Source: Citreimonas sp042096055 (GTDB lineage Bacteria; Pseudomonadota; Alphaproteobacteria; Rhodobacterales; Rhodobacteraceae). From it: DNA of 20,697 nucleotides. The position numbers and the translations under genes are program-made. The first letter of the stretch is position 1; each line of letters starts with the position of its first letter. The DNA is taken from positions 1 through 20,697 of the forward strand of contig NZ_JBELMH010000063.1 in the NCBI RefSeq assembly GCF_042096055.1. The letters are read 5' to 3'. Below, piece after piece: positions 13,239 through 20,690 of this stretch. Under the pieces are notes generated by a model. It did not search any database, was not told the origin of the DNA, and worked only from the letters and a program-made list of their open reading frames with translations.

Positions 13239-15461
13239 ATGCCACCCGAAACCCCGGACATCATTCCCGAACCGCCCGCCTTCTACGACGAGGGCGCGCT
13301 GGTGGGCGTTCTGACCACGCAGCCCCTGGGCAAGCCGCTGGATTACCGCGCCCCCGAGGGCGGCGCCTGGGCCGGGGCCTTCGTCGAGGTGCCGCTTGGC
13401 CCGCGCAAGGTGGCCGGCGTGATCTGGGGGCCGGGGCAGGGCGATTACGACCTGTCGAAGGTCCGCTCGGTGATCCGCGTTCTCGACGCGCCGCCGATGC
13501 GCGACGAGATGCGCGCCTTCATCGAGAAGGCCGCCGCCTACACCCTGACGCCGCTGCCGGCGATGCTGCGGCTGGCGACGCGCGCGCCGGGCTTGGGCGA
13601 TCCGCCGTCCATGCGCAAGGTCTATCGCCGGGGCGACGGCGAGCCGCCGCGCATGACCGATGCCCGCGCCCGCGTGCTGGACGCCGCCGAGGAGATGGGC
13701 GGCCTCTCCCTGACGCTGAAGGAGCTGGCCGACGCGGCGGGGGTGACGCCGCAGGTGGTCAAGGGACTGGTCAAGACCGGCGCCATCCTCGAGGAGGAAA
13801 GCCCGCGCGACACGCCGTTTCCGCATCTCGACCCCGACCTGCCGGGCAAGCCGCTGACCGAGGACCAGGCCGCGGCCGCCGAGACGCTGCGCGCGGGCCA
13901 GCGGTCGGGGCGCTACGGGACAACGCTGCTCAAGGGCGTGACCGGGTCGGGCAAGACCGAGGTCTACCTCGAGGCGGTGGCCGAATGTCTGCGGCAGGGC
14001 CGGCAGGCGCTGGTCCTGCTGCCCGAGATCGCGCTGACGGCCGAGTTCCTGACGCGGGTCGAGGCGCGCTTCGGCGCGAAACCGGCCGAGTGGCATTCCG
14101 GCGTGACCATGACCGAGCGCCGCCGCGTCTGGCGCATGGTGGCCGAGGGCAGGGCGCAGATGGTGATCGGCGCGCGGTCGGCGCTGTTCCTGCCGTTCCG
14201 TGACCTCGGCCTTGTCGTCGTTGACGAGGAACACGACACCTCGTACAAGCAGGAGGACGGGGTTCTCTACAACGCGCGGGACATGGCGGTGCTGCGCGCC
14301 TCGATCCTCGACGCGCGGGTGGTGCTGGCCTCGGCCACGCCCAGCCTCGAGACCTGGGCCAATGCGGGTGCGGGCAAGTACGACCGGCTCGACCTGACCT
14401 CGCGCTTCGGGCCGGCGATCCTGCCCGAGATGCGCACGATCGACATGCGCGACCAGGACCTGCCGTCGAACCGCTGGATCTCGCCTGCGCTGGCGCGCGC
14501 GGTGAAGGACAGGCTGGGCAAGGGCGAACAGGCGATGCTGTTCCTCAACCGCCGCGGCTATGCCCCGGTGACGCTGTGCCGGGCCTGCGGGCAGCAGATC
14601 GCCTGCGAACATTGCGATGCGCGGATGGTCGAGCACCGGTTCCTCAAGCGCCTCGTCTGCCACCAATGCGGCGAAAGCCGGCCCGTCCCGACGAAATGTC
14701 CGTCGTGCGAAGTCGAGGACAAGCTGGCCGCCGTCGGCCCGGGCGTCGAGCGCATGGCCGAGGAGGCCGCGGCGCTGTTTCCCGACGCGCGCGTGGCGGT
14801 GCTGTCCTCGGACCTGTTCGGCACGGCACGCGAGCTGAAGGCGCAGATCGAGGCGATCGCCGCGGGCGGGGCTGACATCATCATCGGCACGCAGCTGGTG
14901 GCCAAGGGGCACAACTTTCCGCTGCTGACGCTGGTGGGCGTGATCGACGCCGACCTCGGGCTTCAGGGGTCCGACCTGCGTGCGGCGGAGCGCACCTTCC
15001 AGCTGATGCGGCAGGTGGCGGGACGCGCGGGCCGGGCGGAAAAGCCGGGGCTGGCGCTGCTGCAGACGTTCCAGCCGGAACACCCGGTGATCCGCGCGAT
15101 CCTCGGCGGCGACGAAGAGGCGTTCTGGCGCGCCGAGGCGGCCGAGCGGCGTGCGACCGGGATGCCGCCCTACGGGCGCCTGGCGGGCATCATCCTGTCG
15201 GGGCCGGACGCGGCACCGGTCTTCGATCTGGGAATGGCGCTGGCGCGCAACGACGGGCCGCTGCGCCGGGTCGGCGCACAGGTCTTCGGACCGGCGCCGG
15301 CGCCCATCGCGCGGGTGCGCGGGCGACACCGGGTGCGGCTGCTGGTCAAGGCGCCCAAGGGCGTGGCGCTGCAATCGGCGCTGGCCGAATGGGTGGCGCC
15401 GGTGCGGCTGAAGGGCGATCTGCGCCTGGCCATCGACATCGACCCGCAAAGCTTCTTCTGA
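13239..15461 (+). CDS. priA: Primosomal protein N' / replication restart helicase PriA
   Basis: A 740-residue superfamily 2 DNA helicase that recognises stalled forks and reloads the replisome; E. coli PriA is 732. The N-terminal DNA-binding part ends near residue 200. Walker A GVTGSGKT is at 233-240 and the DEEH box at 329-332, followed by TSYKQEDG. Eight cysteines at 447, 450, 456, 459, 474, 477, 487 and 490 form the two zinc-binding clusters. The C-terminal helicase motifs include IIIGTQLVAKGHNFP and QVAGRAGRAEKPG. The start at 13239 gives the usual short lead before the first domain. No Shine-Dalgarno precedes it, but a -10-like element does, so the mRNA may be leaderless. It is divergent from the transaldolase gene. 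Confidence 0.96.
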   Translation: MPPETPDIIPEPPAFYDEGALVGVLTTQPLGKPLDYRAPEGGAWAGAFVEVPLGPRKVAGVIWGPGQGDYDLSKVRSVIRVLDAPPMRDEMRAFIEKAAAYTLTPLPAMLRLATRAPGLGDPPSMRKVYRRGDGEPPRMTDARARVLDAAEEMGGLSLTLKELADAAGVTPQVVKGLVKTGAILEEESPRDTPFPHLDPDLPGKPLTEDQAAAAETLRAGQRSGRYGTTLLKGVTGSGKTEVYLEAVAECLRQGRQALVLLPEIALTAEFLTRVEARFGAKPAEWHSGVTMTERRRVWRMVAEGRAQMVIGARSALFLPFRDLGLVVVDEEHDTSYKQEDGVLYNARDMAVLRASILDARVVLASATPSLETWANAGAGKYDRLDLTSRFGPAILPEMRTIDMRDQDLPSNRWISPALARAVKDRLGKGEQAMLFLNRRGYAPVTLCRACGQQIACEHCDARMVEHRFLKRLVCHQCGESRPVPTKCPSCEVEDKLAAVGPGVERMAEEAAALFPDARVAVLSSDLFGTARELKAQIEAIAAGGADIIIGTQLVAKGHNFPLLTLVGVIDADLGLQGSDLRAAERTFQLMRQVAGRAGRAEKPGLALLQTFQPEHPVIRAILGGDEEAFWRAEAAERRATGMPPYGRLAGIILSGPDAAPVFDLGMALARNDGPLRRVGAQVFGPAPAPIARVRGRHRVRLLVKAPKGVALQSALAEWVAPVRLKGDLRLAIDIDPQSFF

Positions 15462-15547
15462 GCAGGCGTGATCCGGCGGAGCGCGCCCTCTGCGCCACCG
15501 AAGCGGTACGCGGCCGCCCGACGTCGGGGCGAGTTTGCGCGGCGTGC

Positions 15548-15576
15548 CTTGTTTCATCCCGCGCACCCCTCTACAT
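15548..15576 (+). promoter_or_regulatory. Candidate promoter for the S49 peptidase operon
   Basis: CTTGTT (15548-15553), 17 bases, CTACAT (15571-15576), then eight bases to the ATG at 15585. Spacing is ideal for sigma-70 and predicts a leaderless transcript. It lies in the 123-base gap after priA. Confidence 0.4.
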
Positions 15577-15584
15577 CGCTTGGC

Positions 15585-16382
15585 ATGGCAGGATGGAACC
15601 CCTTCAAGCGGAAGCGCCCCACCGTGGCCGTGGTGCGCCTTCAGGGCGCGATCGGCATGGCCGGCCGCACCGGCATGTCCGACCGCTCGACCGCGGCGCT
15701 GCTCGAGAAGGCCTTCAAGCGGGGCAAGCCCGCGGCGGTCGCGCTCGAGATCAACTCGCCCGGCGGCTCACCGGTGCAATCCTCGCTGATCGGGGCGCGC
15801 ATCCGGCGGCTGGCGCAGGAGCACGAGGTGCCGGTCTTCGCCTTCGTCGAGGACGTGGCGGCCTCGGGCGGCTACTGGCTGGCGGCGGCGGCCGACGAGA
15901 TCTGGGTCGACGACAGTTCGGTCGTGGGCTCGATCGGCGTCATCTCGGCGGGCTTCGGCGCGCATGTCTTCCTCGATCGGCACGGGATCGAGCGGCGGGT
16001 GCACACCGCCGGCAAGTCCAAGAGCATGATGGACCCGTTCCGCCCCGAAAAGGACGAGGACGTCGCCCGCCTGAAGCGCCTGCTGGAACAGATCCACGGC
16101 AGCTTCATCGACCACGTGCGCGCGCGGCGCGGTCCGAAGCTCGCCGACGACCCCGAGCTGTTCACCGGCGAGATCTGGGTCGGCCGCGCCGCGGTCGAGA
16201 AGGGGCTCGCCGACGGCGTCGGGCACCTGGTGCCGCAGATGAAGGCGCGCTTCGGCGACAAGGTACGCCTGCGCCGCTACGAGCAGAAGCGCCCGCTGCT
16301 GCCGCGCCTCGGGATGGCGCTGGCCGGCGGCGTGATCGGCGACATCGAGGAACGCGCGCAGTTCGCGCGGTTCGGGCTTTAG
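15585..16382 (+). CDS. S49-family peptidase (SppA/SohB-like)
   Basis: A 265-residue serine peptidase of the signal-peptide-peptidase A clan, which uses a Ser-Lys dyad. EINSPGG (55-61) forms the oxyanion-side strand. S94 in EDVAASGGYWLA is the likely nucleophile, and K146 in AGKSKSMMD is the likely general base; the 52-residue distance between them equals that of Bacillus SppA as I recall it. Unlike SppA or SohB, no signal peptide or membrane anchor is visible: the N-terminus is basic and soluble (MAGWNPFKRKRP). It may be cytoplasmic or peripherally bound. The start at 15585 was chosen because it opens the conserved part; upstream in-frame codons to 15468 look non-coding. No Shine-Dalgarno is seen. 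Its stop touches the start of the next gene. Confidence 0.88.
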   Translation: MAGWNPFKRKRPTVAVVRLQGAIGMAGRTGMSDRSTAALLEKAFKRGKPAAVALEINSPGGSPVQSSLIGARIRRLAQEHEVPVFAFVEDVAASGGYWLAAAADEIWVDDSSVVGSIGVISAGFGAHVFLDRHGIERRVHTAGKSKSMMDPFRPEKDEDVARLKRLLEQIHGSFIDHVRARRGPKLADDPELFTGEIWVGRAAVEKGLADGVGHLVPQMKARFGDKVRLRRYEQKRPLLPRLGMALAGGVIGDIEERAQFARFGL

Positions 16383-16544
16383 ATGATCGTCAAGATCGTC
16401 GCGCTGTTCCTCGTCTTCATGGCCGTGCTGGCGATGTTCGGACGGTTGCGCATGCCGGGCGCCAAGCGCCTGCGCGACGCGCGCTGCACGTCCTGCGGGC
16501 GCTACCGCATCGGCAAGGGCCCGTGTCCCTGCACCAAAGGATAG
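16383..16544 (+). CDS. 53-residue membrane protein with zinc-ribbon tail
   Basis: A short ORF whose ATG directly follows the stop of the S49 peptidase, so translation is probably coupled. Residues 3-20 (VKIVALFLVFMAVLAMFG) form one membrane helix. The basic juxtamembrane part (RLRMPGAKRLRDAR) predicts a cytoplasmic C-terminus. The tail has C35xxC38 and C48xC50, with GRYRIGKGPCPC between and around them, a compact zinc-ribbon layout. I have the impression that similar small proteins are conserved in Rhodobacterales, but know no function. It lies seven bases before the antiporter gene. The pairing with a membrane-peptidase family suggests it could recruit or anchor the otherwise soluble S49 enzyme; that is inference. 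Confidence 0.75.
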   Translation: MIVKIVALFLVFMAVLAMFGRLRMPGAKRLRDARCTSCGRYRIGKGPCPCTKG

Positions 16545-16551
16545 GCATACC

Positions 16552-17493
16552 ATGGTTTTCGTGTACGCGGCCCTCGGGCTGGTGATCCTTCTTTTGGCCG
16601 GCGACGCGCTGGTGAAGGGCGCGGTCAACATGAGCCTGCGCCTCGGCGTGCCGGCGCTGATCGTCAGCCTGACCATCGTCGCCTTCGGCACCTCGGCGCC
16701 CGAGCTGCTGATCTCGGTCAAGGCCGCGCTGGCCGGCGTTCCGGGGATCGCGATCGGCAACGTGGTGGGATCGAACACCGCCAACGTGCTGCTGGTGCTG
16801 GGCATCCCCGCGCTGATCGCGGTCATGCACACTTCGGCGCACGATACTCGGACCAGCTACCTGCAGATGCTGGCGGCATCCGTGCTGTTCATCGCGCTGG
16901 CGTTCCGCGGTGTGTTCGACTGGATCGCGGGCCTGGTCCTGCTGGCCGGGCTGACGGTGATGCTGGTCGTCGCCTTCCGCGACGCGCGCGCGCATCGCCG
17001 CTCGAACCCCGAGCTCGAGCAGCCCGAGGGCGCGGACCCTGACATGCCGTGGTGGAAGATCGTCGTCTACCTGATCGTGGGCCTCGTCGGCCTGCCGATC
17101 GGTGCCGACCTGCTGATCGACAGCGCCACGGTGATCGCGAAGATGTTCGGCCTGTCGGACACGGTGATCGGCCTGACGCTGGTGGCCGTGGGCACCTCGC
17201 TGCCCGAGCTGGCGACGACCGTCATGGCCGCGATCCGGCGGCAGGCGGACGTGGCGATCGGCAACGTGATCGGGTCGAACATGTTCAACCTGCTGGGCAT
17301 CATCGGCATCGCGGCCCTCGTGGCGCCGATCCCGGTCGATCCGGCCTTCCTGCGCTTCGATCTGTGGGTGATGCTGGCGGCCTCGCTGCTGCTGATCCCG
17401 TTCGTCTACCTTGGTCGCGACATCGGCCGGGGCTGGGGCGTGGCCTTGTCGGCGGCCTACGTGGGCTATGTGGCCATCGTGCTGACCGCCTGA
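16552..17493 (+). CDS. Calcium/sodium antiporter, CaCA superfamily (YrbG type)
   Basis: A 313-residue inner-membrane cation exchanger with about ten membrane helices. The two inverted alpha-repeats are clear. The first has AFGTSAPE (44-51) and GNVVGSN (69-75). The second has AVGTSLPE (212-219) and GNVIGSN (237-243). The two glutamates E51 and E219 would bind Ca2+. The cytoplasmic loop between the halves (about 143-167) is short and charged, as in bacterial YrbG-type proteins, with no regulatory domain. AAAGGA precedes the ATG. The gene is seven bases after the 53-residue gene and eleven before the SDR gene. It probably exports Ca2+ in exchange for Na+ or H+; the ion cannot be proved from sequence. 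Confidence 0.92.
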   Translation: MVFVYAALGLVILLLAGDALVKGAVNMSLRLGVPALIVSLTIVAFGTSAPELLISVKAALAGVPGIAIGNVVGSNTANVLLVLGIPALIAVMHTSAHDTRTSYLQMLAASVLFIALAFRGVFDWIAGLVLLAGLTVMLVVAFRDARAHRRSNPELEQPEGADPDMPWWKIVVYLIVGLVGLPIGADLLIDSATVIAKMFGLSDTVIGLTLVAVGTSLPELATTVMAAIRRQADVAIGNVIGSNMFNLLGIIGIAALVAPIPVDPAFLRFDLWVMLAASLLLIPFVYLGRDIGRGWGVALSAAYVGYVAIVLTA

Positions 17494-17504
17494 GGGGGAC
17501 GACG

Positions 17505-18293
17505 ATGACGGACATTCCACGCGCGCTGGTGACCGGCGCGGGCAAGCGGCTGGGACGCGCGATGGCGCTGTACCTGGCGCAGCGGGGACACGACGTGGCC
17601 GTGCACTACGCAGGCTCGGCCGATGCCGCCGCCGACACCGTGCGCGAGATCGAGGCACTGGGCCGCCGCGCCGTGGCGCTGCAGGCCGACCTGCTGGACG
17701 AGGACGCCACCAAGGGCCTGCTGCCGCGCGCGGCCGAGGCGCTGGGCGGGCCGGTGACGGCGCTGGTCAACAACGCCTCGATCTTCGAATACGACACGAT
17801 CGAAAGCGCCACCCGCGCCAGCTGGGACCGGCACATGGAAAGCAACCTGCGCGCGCCCTTCGTGCTGATCCAGGCGCTGGCCGCGCAGGTGCCCGACCCG
17901 GCCGAGGACGAGGCGGGCGAGCCGCTGGCGCGCGGTCTTGCGGTCAACATGATCGACCAGCGGGTGCGCAAGCTGACGCCCGAATTCATGACGTACACTC
18001 TGGCCAAGGCGGGCCTGTGGACGCTGACCCGGACGGCCGCGCAGGCGCTGGCGCCGCGCGTCCGCGTGAACGCGATCGGCCCCGGCCCGACGCTTCAGGG
18101 CGCGCGCCAGTCCGACCGGCACTTCGCCGCGCAGCGGGCCGCGACGGTGATGGGGCGGGGGGCGAACGCCGGCGACATCACCGGTGCACTGGGCTACTTC
18201 CTCGGCGCGCCGGCGGTCACGGGGCAGCTTTTGTGCGTCGATGGCGGGCAGCATCTGGGCTGGCGGACGCCCGACGTGCTGGGCGTGGAATGA
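17505..18293 (+). CDS. SDR oxidoreductase, pteridine reductase/FolM-like
   Basis: A 262-residue short-chain dehydrogenase. ALVTGAGKRLGRAM (7-20) is the NADP(H)-binding TGxxxRLG form of pteridine reductases, and NNAS (89-92) follows. The usual catalytic serine is replaced by an aspartate: D151 in AVNMIDQRV lies 13 residues before Y164, and K168 follows in YTLAK. This spacing equals D181-Y194-K198 of Leishmania PTR1. NAIGPGPTL lies downstream, as in that group. The likely reaction is NADPH-dependent reduction of dihydro- or oxidised pterins, possibly as an alternative dihydrofolate or dihydromonapterin reductase like FolM. GAGGGGGA lies upstream. It is the last gene of the four-gene run. No other folate genes are nearby, so the exact substrate is open. 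Confidence 0.8.
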   Translation: MTDIPRALVTGAGKRLGRAMALYLAQRGHDVAVHYAGSADAAADTVREIEALGRRAVALQADLLDEDATKGLLPRAAEALGGPVTALVNNASIFEYDTIESATRASWDRHMESNLRAPFVLIQALAAQVPDPAEDEAGEPLARGLAVNMIDQRVRKLTPEFMTYTLAKAGLWTLTRTAAQALAPRVRVNAIGPGPTLQGARQSDRHFAAQRAATVMGRGANAGDITGALGYFLGAPAVTGQLLCVDGGQHLGWRTPDVLGVE

Positions 18294-18576
18294 GCGCCGG
18301 AGGCGCCACTTGTTCACCCGGTGCGCGGGTGTCTTGAAAGCGTTACAAATCCTTTAATGCTTTCAACGGTTTGCGCCGGAGCAGGTAAAAACGGTCGGTT
18401 TTTCGGGGGTTTATCTTGCTGCTCAAATTTTACGCAATTCGGTGAAGGGCGTGTGGAACAAGGCAAAATCGCGGAACTCCTGATTTTGCCTACAGACTTG
18501 TCCACAGATTGCGTGGATGTCTTAACGCTTGCAAAAGGGCGGCGTCCGGCGGCGGAGAACGGGAATCGGGCCTGAC
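18294..18576 (+). promoter_or_regulatory. AT-rich, structured leader/promoter region of uvrC
   Basis: This 283-base gap is near 50% GC, well below both neighbours. It holds a string of inverted repeats: GAAAGC...GCTTTC (about 18336-18364); AAAAAC-GGTCG-GTTTTT (about 18387-18403); a perfect 10-base pair AGGCAAAATC (18461-18470) with GATTTTGCCT (18482-18491); and TCCAC...GTGGA (about 18501-18517). A possible promoter is CTTGTC (18497-18502), 17 bases, TCTTAA (18520-18525). TTGTCCACA (18499-18507) is one mismatch from the DnaA box TTATCCACA. ORFs on both strands here look spurious. Confidence 0.5.
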
Positions 18577-20475
18577 ATGGCAGAGAACGAAACGCAGACC
18601 AGCGACGAGCGGACCGAGGCGCCCGCGAAGGCCGTGCCGACCGGGCACGCGGTGATCCAGGGCTACCTGCGCACGCTCGACAATTCGCCCGGCGTCTACA
18701 GGATGCTGGATGCGCAGAGCCGCGTGCTCTACGTCGGCAAGGCCCGCAACCTGCGGGCGCGGGTGTCGAACTACGCCCGGCCGGCGGGGCACTCGCGGCG
18801 GATCGCGCGGATGATCGCCGACACCGCGTCGATGATGTTCCTCACCACGCGGACCGAGACCGAGGCGCTGCTGCTCGAGCAGAACCTGATCAAGCAGCTC
18901 AAGCCCAAGTTCAACGTGCTGCTGCGCGACGACAAGTCGTTCCCGAACATCCTGATCTCGAAGCACGCGTATCCCCAGATCCGCAAGCATCGCGGCTCGA
19001 AGCGGGACGAGGGCAGCTATTTCGGCCCTTTCGCCAGCGCCGGCGCGGTGAACCGGACGCTGAACCAGTTGCAGAAGGCGTTCCTGCTGCGCAATTGCAC
19101 GGATTCGATGTTCGAGGGGCGCACGCGACCCTGCCTGCTGCACCAGATCAAGCGCTGCAGCGCGCCCTGCGTCGGCAAGATCTCCGAGGCGGACTATGCC
19201 CAGAGCGTGCAGGACGCGCAGCGCTTCCTGTCGGGCAAGTCGACGCGCATCCAGGAACAGCTGGCCGCCCAGATGGACGAGGCGTCGCAGGCGATGGAGT
19301 TCGAGCGGGCCGCCGCCCTGCGCGACCGGATCCGCGCGCTGACCAACGTGCAGTCGGCGCAGGGGATCAACCCGCAGGGCGTGTCCGAGGCGGACGTGAT
19401 CGCGCTGCACCTCGAGCACGGGCAGGCCTGCGTGCAGGTCTTCTTCATCCGCGCCAACCAGAACTGGGGCAACCAGGACTTCTACCCCCGCGTGGGCGAG
19501 GACGTGGACCATGCCGAGGTGCTCGAGGCGTTCCTGGGCCAGTTCTACGACCAGAAGGACCCGGCGCGGCGCATCCTGCTGAGCCACGACCTGGAGAACC
19601 CCGACCTGATGGCCGAGGCGCTGTCCGAGAAGCTGGGCCGCAAGGTCGAGATCGCGGTGCCCCGGCGCGGCGAGAAGGCCGAGCTGATCGAGGGCGCGCT
19701 ACGAAACGCCCGCGAAAGCCTGGGCCGCAAGATGGCCGAGAGTGCCGCGCAGGGAAAGCTGCTGCGCGGGCTGGCCGAGGCCTTCGGGCTGGAGGCGCCG
19801 CCGGCGCGGGTCGAGGTCTACGACAACAGCCACATCCAGGGCACCAACGCGGTGGGTGCGATGATCGTCGCGGGGCCGGACGGCTACATGAAGAACCAGT
19901 ACCGCAAGTTCAACATCCGCGGAGACGAGCTGGTGCCGGGCGACGACTTCGGGATGATGAAGGAGGTGCTGGGCCGCCGGCTCAAGCGCCTGCTGAAGGA
20001 GGACCCGGACCGCGACAAGGGGCTGTGGCCCGACCTCATGCTGATCGACGGCGGCGCGGGGCAGGTCAGTGCCGTGGCCGAGATCATGGCCGAGCACGGG
20101 GTCGAGGACGTGCCCTTCGTGGGCGTGGCCAAGGGCGTGGACCGCGACCACGGCAAGGAGGAGTTCCACCGCCCCGGGCAGCGGCCCTTCGCGCTGCGGA
20201 GGAACGACCCGGTGCTGTACTTCGTCCAGCGGCTGCGGGACGAGGCGCACCGCTTCGCGATCGGGACCCACAGGGCCAAGCGGGCCAAGGCGCAGATGGC
20301 CAATCCGCTGGACGAGGTGCCCGGGGTGGGGGCGTCGCGCAAGCGGGCGCTGCTGGCGCATTTCGGCTCGGCCAAGGCGGTGAGCCGGGCGAACCTGGCG
20401 GACCTGCGGGCCGTGGACGGGGTCAGCGAGGCGCTGGCGGAACGGATCTACGCCTTCTTCCACGAGAAGGGGTGA
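18577..20475 (+). CDS. uvrC: Excinuclease ABC subunit C (UvrC)
   Basis: A 632-residue nuclease that makes both incisions in nucleotide excision repair after UvrB binds damage. The GIY-YIG domain (about 38-115) contains PGVYRM and LYVGKARNLRARV. Four cysteines C174, C186, C194 and C198 have the x11, x7, x3 spacing of the E. coli UvrC iron-sulfur cluster. The UVR domain that binds UvrB is at about 226-261 (MDEASQAMEFERAAALRDRI). The RNase H-like nuclease has D416 in VYDNSHIQGTN, D491 in LMLIDGGAGQ and H558 in RLRDEAHRF. A tandem helix-hairpin-helix ends the protein (578-630). A 25-residue acidic N-terminal tail precedes the first domain. The start at 18577 was chosen over an upstream ATG at 18529 that would add a basic, unconserved lead. 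It is preceded by an AT-rich leader. Confidence 0.97.
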   Translation: MAENETQTSDERTEAPAKAVPTGHAVIQGYLRTLDNSPGVYRMLDAQSRVLYVGKARNLRARVSNYARPAGHSRRIARMIADTASMMFLTTRTETEALLLEQNLIKQLKPKFNVLLRDDKSFPNILISKHAYPQIRKHRGSKRDEGSYFGPFASAGAVNRTLNQLQKAFLLRNCTDSMFEGRTRPCLLHQIKRCSAPCVGKISEADYAQSVQDAQRFLSGKSTRIQEQLAAQMDEASQAMEFERAAALRDRIRALTNVQSAQGINPQGVSEADVIALHLEHGQACVQVFFIRANQNWGNQDFYPRVGEDVDHAEVLEAFLGQFYDQKDPARRILLSHDLENPDLMAEALSEKLGRKVEIAVPRRGEKAELIEGALRNARESLGRKMAESAAQGKLLRGLAEAFGLEAPPARVEVYDNSHIQGTNAVGAMIVAGPDGYMKNQYRKFNIRGDELVPGDDFGMMKEVLGRRLKRLLKEDPDRDKGLWPDLMLIDGGAGQVSAVAEIMAEHGVEDVPFVGVAKGVDRDHGKEEFHRPGQRPFALRRNDPVLYFVQRLRDEAHRFAIGTHRAKRAKAQMANPLDEVPGVGASRKRALLAHFGSAKAVSRANLADLRAVDGVSEALAERIYAFFHEKG

Positions 20476-20480
20476 TCCGG

Positions 20481-20497
20481 TGTCCCACGGTGGGACA
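20481..20497. repeat. Palindrome TGTCCCACGGTGGGACA after uvrC
   Basis: Eight-base perfect arms flank a single central G, starting five bases after the uvrC stop. As RNA it could fold with seven pairs and a CGG loop, but no T tract follows, so it is a poor intrinsic terminator. The near-zero spacer is more like a protein-binding operator for a dimer. Confidence 0.5.
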
Positions 20498-20532
20498 GGA
20501 ATGCGCCGTAACGAAATCAAGGGCTTGCAGAG

Positions 20533-20549
20533 ACGGATTCAGGATCCGT
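20533..20549. repeat. Inverted repeat ACGGAT-TCAGG-ATCCGT
   Basis: Six perfect pairs with a five-base loop, followed by TAACG. It lies 35 bases beyond the preceding palindrome in the same intergenic region. It may be a weak terminator or part of the control region of a gene beyond the window. Confidence 0.35.
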
Positions 20550-20616
20550 TAACGCTCGGGGTGCGGAGGGGCATCGCGCAAGGTGCCGGCGGGCGTGTTG
20601 CCGGTTGGCGGGCGGG

Positions 20617-20690
20617 GCGCGCCTGCGGCGCGCGCATGGCTCTCGGCCCGCGCCTGGGCGCGGGCCTCGGGGCGAGGGGCTGCGCCCCTC
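20617..20690 (+). repeat. Three tandem GC-rich hairpins at the right edge
   Basis: GCGCGCC-TGC-GGCGCGC (20617-20633), GGCCCGCGC-CTGG-GCGCGGGCC (20645-20666) and GAGGGGC-TGC-GCCCCTC (20674-20690). Two have a TGC loop, the complement of the GCA loop of the repeats at 4497 and 12478. This could be a related repeat in the opposite orientation, cut by the window end. The AAATATCCCGG lead cannot be seen. Confidence 0.45.

Noticed and set aside
18314..18575. Short ORFs on both strands in the uvrC leader
   Set aside because: No recognisable domain and composition fits a non-coding leader. The plus-strand one would run into uvrC, and a promoter-like element lies within it.
20481..20497. parS site partnering the orphan ParA
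   Set aside because: The core CCCAC-G-GTGGG differs from the parS core TTCACGTGAA, and the site is about 9 kb from parA.
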